32,169 bases of DNA from the NCBI GenBank assembly GCA_023417635.1, contig JAEZFF010000069.1:1-32169 (forward strand), in the 5' to 3' direction. The position numbers and the translations under genes were made by a program. This DNA is from Bacillota bacterium. Lineage in GTDB: Bacteria; Bacillota; Clostridia; Oscillospirales; Acutalibacteraceae. The notes beneath the pieces are model-generated. The model saw only the letters and a list, made by a program, of their open reading frames with translations, did no database searches and was not told the DNA's origin. This document shows, in pieces, positions 25,355 through 32,064 of the stretch (the stretch's first letter is position 1; the number at the start of each line of letters is the position of its first letter).

Positions 25355-26227
25355 CTAATCAGCGTTATTTTGTTCTGCTTTAGCTTTTTCTTGATGCTGT
25401 AAATGCAAATCTATTGTATAGTCACAGGCGGCAATCTGGTCAATCACTGCGAAAACTATTTTTTCAAGTTCACTGCCTTTGGAATAATCGGCAGGAACCG
25501 TATAGTCTACCCGCCCATCCAAAATCATTCTATTTGCTTCTTGTGTATTTCCATCTTTAAAAACGGCAATGGAATGGCCACCGTTCACCTTGACCAATTT
25601 CATACAAGGAACGTCGGTCAATCCATCGCCGATATAAATCATATTCCGAAATGGAATTCTTCTTTTATCCTCCGGAATAAATTCATTTACAGCATCATTT
25701 TCTGTTACATCCATTACATCCTTATTGATGCGAAAAAGAAATTGTGTTTTACTGGTATAATTAACAGCCATTGCAGGCCATTTTGGAATACCCTTTTCGT
25801 CATCATAATAAAATTCAGCTGCGTAAATCTCTTTGAATTCATGGGCTATTTTAGTGCCTTCTATAATTTCTTTTAAACCAGAAGAAATCACATAATGCTC
25901 AAGCTTAATATTTCTTTTATCTGCATATTTATTGACCCGCCCAAACCATGTTACCACACCGTCAAAAAATTCAACGCTTTTCCCAAGTTTACTGAATTCA
26001 TTACGATTCAGCAACATTTTTCCTTCCGCTAAATCGACCATAACATACATATATGCAAGGATTTGATCCATGTGATGCTTATCCCGTCCTTCATTACACT
26101 TTTTCCAAAATTCTTGTGCATTCATGCCGACACCGGGAATGAAGGCATACTCCTGCATATCCTTCGTACACAGGGTATTATCAAAGTCATACATAACAGC
26201 GGCAACTGTCTTTCCGTTCTCTTTCAT
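25355..26227 (-). CDS. HAD-superfamily phosphatase-like protein in the R-M operon
   Basis: The 290-residue protein has the HAD motif I YDFDNTL (Asp14 nucleophile, Asp16 acid/base), a motif II VISSG in the middle, and motif IV IGDGLTDVPCMK with two metal-binding Asp residues. A helical cap lies between motifs I and II (about 25-110), as in phosphoserine-phosphatase-like HADs. The acidic-basic C-terminus (HLQHQEKAKAEQ) looks unstructured. It is the first gene of the HAD-mod-res operon; its stop is 12 nt before the mod start. Substrate is unknown; nucleotides, a DNA or RNA end phosphate or a signalling molecule are all possible. The start ATG 26227 has AAAGGA 11 nt upstream. Confidence 0.85.
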   Translation of the reverse strand: MKENGKTVAAVMYDFDNTLCTKDMQEYAFIPGVGMNAQEFWKKCNEGRDKHHMDQILAYMYVMVDLAEGKMLLNRNEFSKLGKSVEFFDGVVTWFGRVNKYADKRNIKLEHYVISSGLKEIIEGTKIAHEFKEIYAAEFYYDDEKGIPKWPAMAVNYTSKTQFLFRINKDVMDVTENDAVNEFIPEDKRRIPFRNMIYIGDGLTDVPCMKLVKVNGGHSIAVFKDGNTQEANRMILDGRVDYTVPADYSKGSELEKIVFAVIDQIAACDYTIDLHLQHQEKAKAEQNNAD

Positions 26228-26268
26228 AGCCCAGCACGTCCTTTGTCGACATAATCAATGTTAATTTA

Positions 26269-26297
26269 ATTATAAGCCATTTTGCATATGCCTTCAA
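26269..26297 (-). promoter_or_regulatory. Promoter of the HAD-mod-res operon
   Basis: Minus-strand TTGAAG (26297-26292), 17 nt spacer, TATAAT (26274-26269), 42 nt before the HAD start. The same -35/-10 pair and spacing occur in the native comM promoter. Confidence 0.65.
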
Positions 26298-26350
26298 GGA
26301 AATTTATCAAGAATGCGTTATTTATTATTTTTAATCTCTTAAAGTCGATG

Positions 26351-26422
26351 TATTTCAATAGGCCATACCCATATGACAATATAGAATCTATTTCATATAC
26401 GTTGAAAAATAGTATTGAAATA
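26351..26422. repeat. Inverted repeat in the divergent control region
   Basis: TATTTCAATA (26351-26360) and TATTGAAATA (26413-26422) are exact reverse complements, 52 bp apart. They lie between the R-M promoter and the recombinase promoter. They may bind a regulator by looping; the sequence is AT-rich, so chance is not excluded. Confidence 0.3.
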
Positions 26423-26447
26423 TATGTCATAATTAATATATACTCTA

Positions 26448-26476
26448 TTGACATATGCTCTGATTGATGGTATAAT
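26448..26476 (+). promoter_or_regulatory. Perfect consensus sigma-A promoter of the small recombinase
   Basis: TTGACA (26448-26453), exactly 17 nt, TATAAT (26471-26476). Both hexamers are full consensus, so without repression this would be among the strongest promoters in the window. Confidence 0.85.
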
Positions 26477-26496
26477 TTAGGTACAAAATCAATCAG
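26460..26496 (+). promoter_or_regulatory. Inverted repeat operator / recombinase site over the promoter
   Basis: CTGATTGAT (26460-26468) and ATCAATCAG (26488-26496) are perfect 9 bp inverted repeats on either side of the -10 box. A bound protein would block the promoter. Serine resolvases and invertases often bind such repeats next to their own genes, so autorepression is likely. The 9-mer CTGATTGAT recurs at 28569-28577 in front of the integrase. Confidence 0.55.
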
Positions 26497-26509
26497 GGAA
26501 GCGATTGTA

Positions 26510-27076
26510 ATGAAAGTCGGTTATATCAGAACGTCAACAACGGAGCAAAACACAGCACGTCAGGAAGTATTGATGCAGGACTTAGGCGTTGATAAAGTCT
26601 ATGTAGATCAGCTCAGTGGCAAGAACACAGAACGCCCACAATTACAAGCCATGTTGAATTATGTGCGTGAGGGCGATACCGTTATTGTTGAATCCATTAG
26701 CAGATTTGCAAGGAATACAAAAGACCTATTGGAATTGGTTGAGCAATTGAAAAATAAAAATGTGACTTTCATCAGTAAAAAAGAAACTATTGATACGAAT
26801 ACCCCATCAGGCCAATTCATGCTAACCGTTTTTGGCGCTATGGCACAACTTGAAAGAGATTATATATTAGACCGTCAGCGTGAGGGCATAGCGGTTGCAA
26901 AGGCCGCAGGGGTATACAAGGGCAGACAGCCGATAGAAGTCGATACAAAAGCCTTTGAGAGCGTCTACAAGGCATGGAAAGCCGAAGAAATCACAGCGAA
27001 AAAAGCTATGCAAAAGTTGGGCCTAAAGCCTAATACATTCTATAGAAGAGTAAAACAATATGGCAGCGGCAAATAA
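26510..27076 (+). CDS. Small serine recombinase (resolvase/invertase type)
   Basis: The 188-residue protein has the full resolvase plan. The N-terminal catalytic domain starts VGYIRTSTTEQN with the nucleophile Ser9, followed by LSGKNTERPQL and VESISRFARNTKDLL with conserved Arg residues. The long helix is AQLERDYILDRQREGI, and a C-terminal DNA-binding helix-turn-helix begins ITAKKAMQKLGLKPNTFYRRV. It could invert or resolve DNA, or act on multimers of a replicating form. A consensus promoter and an inverted-repeat operator precede it, and a terminator hairpin has its stop codon in the loop. Confidence 0.92.
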   Translation: MKVGYIRTSTTEQNTARQEVLMQDLGVDKVYVDQLSGKNTERPQLQAMLNYVREGDTVIVESISRFARNTKDLLELVEQLKNKNVTFISKKETIDTNTPSGQFMLTVFGAMAQLERDYILDRQREGIAVAKAAGVYKGRQPIEVDTKAFESVYKAWKAEEITAKKAMQKLGLKPNTFYRRVKQYGSGK

Positions 27077-27089
27077 CCGCTGTCCTTTT
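27062..27089 (+). terminator. Terminator of the small recombinase gene
   Basis: GGCAGCGG (27062-27069) pairs with CCGCTGTC (27077-27084, one G:U pair), followed by CTTTT. The stop codon TAA lies within the 7 nt loop. Confidence 0.65.
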
Positions 27090-27123
27090 AATAGGTTGTA
27101 AATCATTTTATTCGAAAAATAGA

Positions 27124-27152
27124 TTGATTTAAGACTTCTCAAAGTGTAATAT
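27124..27152 (+). promoter_or_regulatory. Promoter of the zinc-ribbon-like membrane protein gene
   Basis: TTGATT (27124-27129), 17 nt, TAATAT (27147-27152), 21 nt before the start codon at 27174. Confidence 0.45.
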
Positions 27153-27173
27153 AAACATATGGGAGGAATAGAT

Positions 27174-28457
27174 ATGAAATGTCAAAATAGCGGTACAGAA
27201 TTACCTGATGGAAGCGTATTTTGCAACAAGTGCGGAGCAAAACAGGTTATTGCTGATATCCCTCGACCTACTGATATACCTAAACAGCAGAAACCTTACA
27301 AAGAAAAGTTGGTTAATTTTAGAAACAGTATTAGTAGGCTTGTGGGACTGATATGTAGCTCAAAGAGAAATATAATTATAGCCAGCTGTGTAGGTGTTGT
27401 GGTTGTTGCTTCAATAGCGATATTAATATTGAAACTAAATAATCCCACAGATCAATTTTTGAACAGCATGAATTCTAATGATTCTAGACAAGCAATGGAA
27501 ATTTATAATGATAAAATCAAGGGAAATACAAATGCCGAAAATCAAATAAAGCAAAAGCTAATTAGTGATGCAAAGGATATTTATAATGAATACAAAAATG
27601 GAAAGATAGACTATTCTACAGCATCAGATAAACTTAATGATATTAATAATACAAACTTAGTTAGTTCAGATATTTCGACCATAATTTCGAATGCTAGTGA
27701 TTTGAATGATTCCGAATTGTCATATAAGAAAGGCGAAGAATATAAAAAATCAAAAGATTACTTAAATGCTATCATACAATTTAATAGTGTAATAAGGGCA
27801 GATTCAAATTATAGCCAAGCGGTAAAGGAAGCAAAATCTTTATCCGCTGAATACAAAAAAAATGTGGTATCTCAAATAGAAGCAGCTGCGAATCAAAAAG
27901 ACTATCAGCAGGCATTAAATTTAATCTCAGACGCATTAAAAGCGTTTCCTAACGATAATGATTTAATTGCTAGACAAGATAGTTACAAGAAGCTACAAGA
28001 CGCAAAGGATGCACAAGAGCAGAAAGACAAAATTAAAAAGCTTATTGATAGTCAGCAATTAGTTGTAACAAGTGCAAAAATAGAAGTACAAAGTTCTGAA
28101 TATAAAGCGCTTTATCCTGACATGATGCAAGTCTTAGTAAAAAACATTTCAAATCAAACCGTAAAAAATTATCAGATGAGTATATTGGCATTTGATTCAA
28201 ATGGCTATCCACTCAAAATAAAACCCCAATACAATGTAACAGGAGAAGACTACGAGTTTACTGGTAATGCAAATGATGTTAACATTTTACCTAATCATAC
28301 CTATGGGGATAGTGTAGGGTGGAATTTGGATGAACAACATGGAATATCAAAAATTATTGCCTGTGTAAAGCATGTAGATTATTATGATGGCTCGACTTGG
28401 GATAACCCATATTATGATTATTGGATTCAAGAATACAAGGAAAAACAATATCATTAA
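27174..28457 (+). CDS. Membrane protein with damaged zinc ribbon, TPR-like region and FxLYD/DUF5780-like end
   Basis: The 427-residue protein starts like zinc-ribbon proteins (GTELPDGSVFCNKCGAKQ). The usual first CxxC is broken: residues are Cys3 and Ser6, with Cys17 and Cys20 intact. A membrane helix follows at about 66-88. Then comes an Asn/Asp/Lys-rich helical region with TPR-like repeats (about 185-290, for example YLNAIIQFNSVIRADSNY). The C-terminal beta domain has LVVTSAKIEV, VKNYQMSILAFDSNGYPL and YDGSTWDNPYYDYW; this resembles FxLYD or DUF5780 domains at the end of similar Firmicute proteins. The start is ATG 27174, 7 nt after GGGAGG; ATG 27159 would leave the ribosome binding site inside the gene. 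Function is unknown; a surface sensor or stress protein is a guess. Confidence 0.7.
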   Translation: MKCQNSGTELPDGSVFCNKCGAKQVIADIPRPTDIPKQQKPYKEKLVNFRNSISRLVGLICSSKRNIIIASCVGVVVVASIAILILKLNNPTDQFLNSMNSNDSRQAMEIYNDKIKGNTNAENQIKQKLISDAKDIYNEYKNGKIDYSTASDKLNDINNTNLVSSDISTIISNASDLNDSELSYKKGEEYKKSKDYLNAIIQFNSVIRADSNYSQAVKEAKSLSAEYKKNVVSQIEAAANQKDYQQALNLISDALKAFPNDNDLIARQDSYKKLQDAKDAQEQKDKIKKLIDSQQLVVTSAKIEVQSSEYKALYPDMMQVLVKNISNQTVKNYQMSILAFDSNGYPLKIKPQYNVTGEDYEFTGNANDVNILPNHTYGDSVGWNLDEQHGISKIIACVKHVDYYDGSTWDNPYYDYWIQEYKEKQYH

Positions 28458-28470
28458 GTATTCAGAGGAA

Positions 28471-28505
28471 AGCGGCTTATTGCAAGAAAGCAATAGCCGC
28501 TTTTT
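28471..28505 (+). terminator. Terminator after the membrane protein gene
   Basis: AGCGGC-T-TATTGC pairs with GCAATA-GCCGCT (one bulged T), followed by TTTTT. It lies 13 nt after the stop codon. Confidence 0.85.
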
Positions 28506-28564
28506 ATTATGGCTTATGGGGGTACATTACATTATTTGAATTGATTTTTTCCCACACAGCGGCT

Positions 28565-28599
28565 ATAGCTGATTGATTTCATTCATCAGCTATTTTTTT
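28565..28599 (+). terminator. Second terminator-like hairpin before the integrase
   Basis: ATAGCTGAT (28565-28573) pairs with ATCAGCTAT (28585-28593), followed by seven T. Together with the hairpin at 28471 it isolates the integrase gene from upstream transcription. It also contains CTGATTGAT, the half-site found at the recombinase promoter. Confidence 0.65.
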
Positions 28600-28611
28600 A
28601 TATTCGAATAC

Positions 28612-28640
28612 TTGACTATTGTATGGGCGTATCCTACAAT
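28612..28640 (+). promoter_or_regulatory. Promoter of the integrase gene
   Basis: TTGACT (28612-28617), 17 nt, TACAAT (28635-28640), 37 nt before the integrase ATG at 28678. Confidence 0.7.
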
Positions 28641-28677
28641 ATATTTATATGATTACAGCATTACAGGAAGGGATAAT

Positions 28678-30402
28678 ATGGTAGTATCAGCATATTGCAG
28701 AGTATCGACCGATAGTAAAGACCAATTAAACAGCTTAGAAAATCAAAGGTCATATTTTGAACGAGAGATTGAAGCAAAGGGGCACACCCTTTACAAAGTA
28801 TATTATGACAAGGGATTAACCGGCACAAAATTGAGTAACCGCCCTGAATTTGAACAAATGCTGATAGATGCAGGAATTGATGTAAAAAAGATATTCTTAG
28901 ACAAGCACGATAAGCGTGTAAAAAGGGCACATACAATTTATGAAGTGTCTAACCGTCCTCCCCTATTTAGTGAGATATGGATTAAAAACACCAGCCGTTT
29001 TGCAAGAAATACGCTTTCATATGAGATAATTGGTAAACTGCGCCAGAAAAAAGTTAACATCTTCTTTATCGAACAGAATATTAACAGTAGTGATATGACA
29101 CAAGACTTGTTATTGAAGCTGATGCAGATATTTGATGAACAAGATAGCAAAGACAAATCCTTAAAGGTTCGAACTGGCATAGCAGAGAGTGCTAAAAAAG
29201 GTCATATAAGGACATGTAGCACTTTCTTTGGATATAACTACATACAATCAGAAAACCGCTTAGAGATCATTCCAGAAGAAGCTAAGACAGTAAAGACAGC
29301 ATATGAACTATATGCCAATGGGAAAGGATATCGGCAAATACGAAATTATTTAACAGAGCATAAGATGTTAACACGTGCAGGAAAACCTTTCGTTCAAACA
29401 TCTATCAGGCGTATGCTTACCAACGAAAAATATGCAGGATATAATAACCCGCTAAAAATAGACCATGGTAAAGTATTTGAAAAATATACTTATCCGAAAG
29501 TACGAGAACATTATGAAATAGTTCTAACAAGTAAAATTCCTGCTATTGTAAGCAAAGAATTATTTGACAAATGTCAGAGGGTTTTAGACAGCCGTATTGA
29601 TATTTACAGTCATAGGGGACAATATAAAGGAGATTCAAAATATTGCGATTTGATTTACTGTGGACAATGTGGAGCGGTTTATTATAGTAATGTCATTAAA
29701 CAGCGGGATGGAAGCAGTAAGAAAGTATATAATTGCAAGACAAAGAAACAACATGGTATAGCAGTTTGTGATAACCCCAACGTATATGAATCACAAATTG
29801 ATGAATATATTGAGGACTTAGCAAACCACTCTTTAGCTATCACCATTCAGAAAGAAAAAGAACGTGCCACTAATATTATTTTCAACATCATTCGGTTAAA
29901 GTTAAATCAGATGAACACTGATAATGATATACAAGCTAATAAGATTCATGAGAAAATAGAAAATCAGCAGTCTACAGTAGAAAGTTTATATGAACTATAT
30001 AGCCGACCCAAAGCCCCTCAAATAGAAAAAGATAGACTTATGAAAAGAATTGATCAGGAAGAATCTAAGTTGGATGATTTGCAAAACCAATATGCTGATG
30101 CTACAAAGAGTAATGATCAGTTAAAGCGTGAAATCGTCAAGCTATATGATTTGCATACAGCAATATGCAATATGGAGAATAATAAAAGTAAATATTCTAT
30201 TGAAGAAACACTGGATATGATTGACAAGATTATAATTAAAAAGACAAAAACAGGGTTTGTTATTGAATCTCCTATCAAAAAAGCAGAAGAAATAGATAAT
30301 CTTGTAGAAGCATATAAGAAAGACACTGATTTTAAGCCTTTATCGCAAGATGAATTTAGAGCTATTATCGAAAAGCTGAAAGAATTCATTGCGTTTGTAT
30401 AA
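28678..30402 (+). CDS. Large serine recombinase (integrase of the element)
   Basis: The 574-residue integrase has an N-terminal resolvase domain beginning VVSAYCRVSTD with the nucleophile Ser10, and the conserved NTSRFARNTL helix after an insertion. A Recombinase domain follows (FFGYNYIQSENRLEIIPEEA to RMLTNEKYAGY). Then come a zinc beta-ribbon (YCGQCGAVYYSN and YNCKTKKQHGIAVCDN) and a coiled coil rich in Glu, Lys and Gln (about 430-510) that controls synapsis. Such enzymes join attP and attB in one direction. The start ATG 28678 follows AGGAAGGGA; the longer frame from 28573 crosses the promoter. Its stop is 30 nt before the element-borne comM start, the usual place for an integrase next to its own attachment site. 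Confidence 0.93.
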   Translation: MVVSAYCRVSTDSKDQLNSLENQRSYFEREIEAKGHTLYKVYYDKGLTGTKLSNRPEFEQMLIDAGIDVKKIFLDKHDKRVKRAHTIYEVSNRPPLFSEIWIKNTSRFARNTLSYEIIGKLRQKKVNIFFIEQNINSSDMTQDLLLKLMQIFDEQDSKDKSLKVRTGIAESAKKGHIRTCSTFFGYNYIQSENRLEIIPEEAKTVKTAYELYANGKGYRQIRNYLTEHKMLTRAGKPFVQTSIRRMLTNEKYAGYNNPLKIDHGKVFEKYTYPKVREHYEIVLTSKIPAIVSKELFDKCQRVLDSRIDIYSHRGQYKGDSKYCDLIYCGQCGAVYYSNVIKQRDGSSKKVYNCKTKKQHGIAVCDNPNVYESQIDEYIEDLANHSLAITIQKEKERATNIIFNIIRLKLNQMNTDNDIQANKIHEKIENQQSTVESLYELYSRPKAPQIEKDRLMKRIDQEESKLDDLQNQYADATKSNDQLKREIVKLYDLHTAICNMENNKSKYSIEETLDMIDKIIIKKTKTGFVIESPIKKAEEIDNLVEAYKKDTDFKPLSQDEFRAIIEKLKEFIAFV

Positions 30403-30403
30403 A
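30376..30403 (+). promoter_or_regulatory. Candidate promoter for the restored comM
   Basis: CTGAAA (30376-30381), 16 nt, TATAAA (30398-30403) lie at the 3' end of the integrase gene, 29 nt before the restored comM ATG. It is weaker than the native comM promoter; read-through from the integrase promoter is the alternative, since no terminator separates the genes. Confidence 0.35.
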
Positions 30404-30432
30404 TGGCATAATTAGGGAGTTGTGATATTGAG

Positions 30433-31965
30433 ATGGTTTCAACAGTACATAGTATGGGGCTTTATGGCATGGATGCTTACGTTGTAGACGTTGAATGTGA
30501 TGTAGGGAGATCGTTGCCGTCTTTTGAGGTGGTTGGCCTGCCGGATGCGGCCGTGCGGGAATCCCGCGACCGGGTGCGTTCCGCCATGAAAAACTGCGGC
30601 TACGAGTTTCCGGTCAGCCGTATTACTGTAAACCTTGCCCCGGCAGATAAGAAAAAAGAGGGGCCAATTTACGACCTTCCCCTGCTGGTAGCACTGATGA
30701 AGGCAAGCCGTCAGCTGGAGTGCAGCCTTGACGGAAGCGTCTTTATCGGCGAGCTTTCGCTGACCGGTGAAGTGCGCCCGGTACGCGGCGTTCTTCCTAT
30801 GGCAATTGCAGCAAAAGAAAAGGGATTCTGCCGGTTCTATGTTCCGCAGGAAAACGCAGCGGAAGGCGCTGTGGTAGATGGGCTGGAAGTCATTCCAGTC
30901 CGGGATATTCCCCAGTTAATGCGCCACCTGAGCGGTGAAGCACCGATTGCGCCCGCTGTGCTAAACAGTCCCGCAGAAGACTGCGACGCCCCCCTGCCCG
31001 ACTTTTCCGACGTGCGCGGGCAGGAGCAGGCCAAGCGCGCACTTGAAATAGCTGCTGCGGGCGGGCATAATGTTCTGCTGATCGGCCCGCCTGGTTCCGG
31101 CAAAAGTATGCTGGCAAAGCGCCTACCTTCCATCCTGCCCAAAATGACGTTTGAAGAAACCATTGAAACAACAAAGATTCATTCTATCGCCGGAACTCTG
31201 CCGCCCGGTGTATCGCTCATCCGCACACGGCCATTCCGTTCCCCGCACCATACGGTTTCCCCTGCCGGGCTTTCCGGCGGCGGAACCATCCCGCACCCGG
31301 GCGAAATTTCGCTGGCACATAATGGTGTCCTTTTTCTGGATGAGCTTCCCGAATTTTCGCGTGCTGCGATGGAAGTTCTGCGTCAGCCGATCGAAAACGG
31401 ATGGGTAACCATTTCCCGCGTAGGCGGCACAGTTTCGTACCCTTGTTCGGTGATGTTTGTCGCGGCCATGAATCCCTGCCCTTGCGGTTACTTTGGGCAT
31501 CCAAGACGGCGCTGCACCTGCACACCACAGGCAGTCACCCGTTACCTCGCGCGCGTTTCCGGCCCATTGCTTGACAGGCTGGACCTGCATATTGAAGTGC
31601 CTCCCGTAGAGTTTGATGAGCTTGCTTCGGCGGAAAAAGCCGAAAGCTCCGCCGAAATCCGGGCACGCGTCAACGCAGCGAGGGAAGTCCAGAACAAACG
31701 CTTTCAAGGCACCGGCATCACCTGCAATGCCCGCATCACACCGGACCGCCTGCACCAGTTCTGCCCATTGGGCGAAAAAAGTCAGACTCTGCTGAAAACG
31801 GCCTTTGACCGTTTTGGCCTTTCCGCCCGGGCTTATGACCGTGTGCTAAAAGTCTGCCGCACCATTGCCGACCTTGACGGCTCCGAAACGATTGAACCGC
31901 GCCATGTGGCAGAGGCAGTGCAGTACCGCAGCCTTGACCGGAAATACTGGATGAAAGAACTGTAG
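30433..31965 (+). CDS. comM: ComM/YifB Mg-chelatase-like AAA+ ATPase, chimeric and restored
   Basis: The 510-residue protein is full length. It has an N-terminal Lon-protease-like S5 fold domain (1-170), then a Mg-chelatase AAA+ domain with Walker A GPPGSGKS (218-225) and Walker B VLFLDE (299-304). A four-Cys segment NPCPCGYFG...RRRCTCTP follows (about 348-364), then the C-terminal Mg_chelatase_C helices. ComM is a hexameric helicase that drives branch migration in natural transformation in other bacteria. Codons 1-32 are AT-rich and come from the element; from 30529 the sequence has host composition. Start ATG 30433; the nearest ribosome binding site, AGGGAG, is 13 nt upstream, so expression may be reduced. 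Confidence 0.93.
   Translation: MVSTVHSMGLYGMDAYVVDVECDVGRSLPSFEVVGLPDAAVRESRDRVRSAMKNCGYEFPVSRITVNLAPADKKKEGPIYDLPLLVALMKASRQLECSLDGSVFIGELSLTGEVRPVRGVLPMAIAAKEKGFCRFYVPQENAAEGAVVDGLEVIPVRDIPQLMRHLSGEAPIAPAVLNSPAEDCDAPLPDFSDVRGQEQAKRALEIAAAGGHNVLLIGPPGSGKSMLAKRLPSILPKMTFEETIETTKIHSIAGTLPPGVSLIRTRPFRSPHHTVSPAGLSGGGTIPHPGEISLAHNGVLFLDELPEFSRAAMEVLRQPIENGWVTISRVGGTVSYPCSVMFVAAMNPCPCGYFGHPRRRCTCTPQAVTRYLARVSGPLLDRLDLHIEVPPVEFDELASAEKAESSAEIRARVNAAREVQNKRFQGTGITCNARITPDRLHQFCPLGEKSQTLLKTAFDRFGLSARAYDRVLKVCRTIADLDGSETIEPRHVAEAVQYRSLDRKYWMKEL
30523..30528 (+). other. Right attachment junction (attR)
   Basis: TTTGAG here matches 18384-18389. Upstream bases belong to the element's copy of the comM start; downstream GTGGTTGGCCTG continues host comM in frame. 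Composition changes at this point. Confidence 0.7.
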
Positions 31966-32014
31966 TTTTCCGCGTAGTCTGCGCTAGACTCACATTTCAT
32001 TTCCTGTCTGCCAC

Positions 32015-32052
32015 AAAAAGGCTTCCGGAGCAACTGCTCCGGAAGCCTTTTT
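32015..32052. terminator. Bidirectional terminator after comM
   Basis: AAAAAGGCTTCCGGAGCA and its exact reverse complement are separated by only 2 nt, giving A-tract and T-tract on both sides of a GC-rich stem. It can end comM (plus) and the gene that converges from the right (minus). Confidence 0.92.
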
Positions 32053-32064
32053 GTCTGCTTTCTG

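Larger units (their letters stand above)
18390..30528 (+). mobile_element. 12.1 kb serine-integrase element inserted in comM, carrying a type III R-M system
   Basis: Boundaries are set by interruption of comM, the shared TTTGAG, and a sharp switch from GC-rich to AT-rich DNA at both ends. The distance between the two TTTGAG copies is 12,139 bp. Content is a Rep-like gene, small ORFs, the HAD-Mod-Res operon, a small serine recombinase, a zinc-ribbon-like membrane protein and a large serine recombinase at the right end. The right end carries its own first 32 codons of comM. No relaxase, coupling protein, type IV secretion, capsid or terminase genes are seen. It may be a mobilizable or replicating island rather than a self-transmissible one. 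Confidence 0.88.

Noticed and set aside
18574..26420. TTTCAATA/TATTGAAA motifs shared by the left end of the element and the central control region
   Set aside because: In 12 kb of AT-rich DNA an 8-mer of this kind is expected about once or twice by chance, so a common binding site is not supported.
26266..26467. Two short opposite-strand ORFs of about 60 residues in the gap between the R-M operon and the small recombinase
   Set aside because: They fully overlap each other in AT-rich DNA containing both promoters and operators, with no ribosome binding site.
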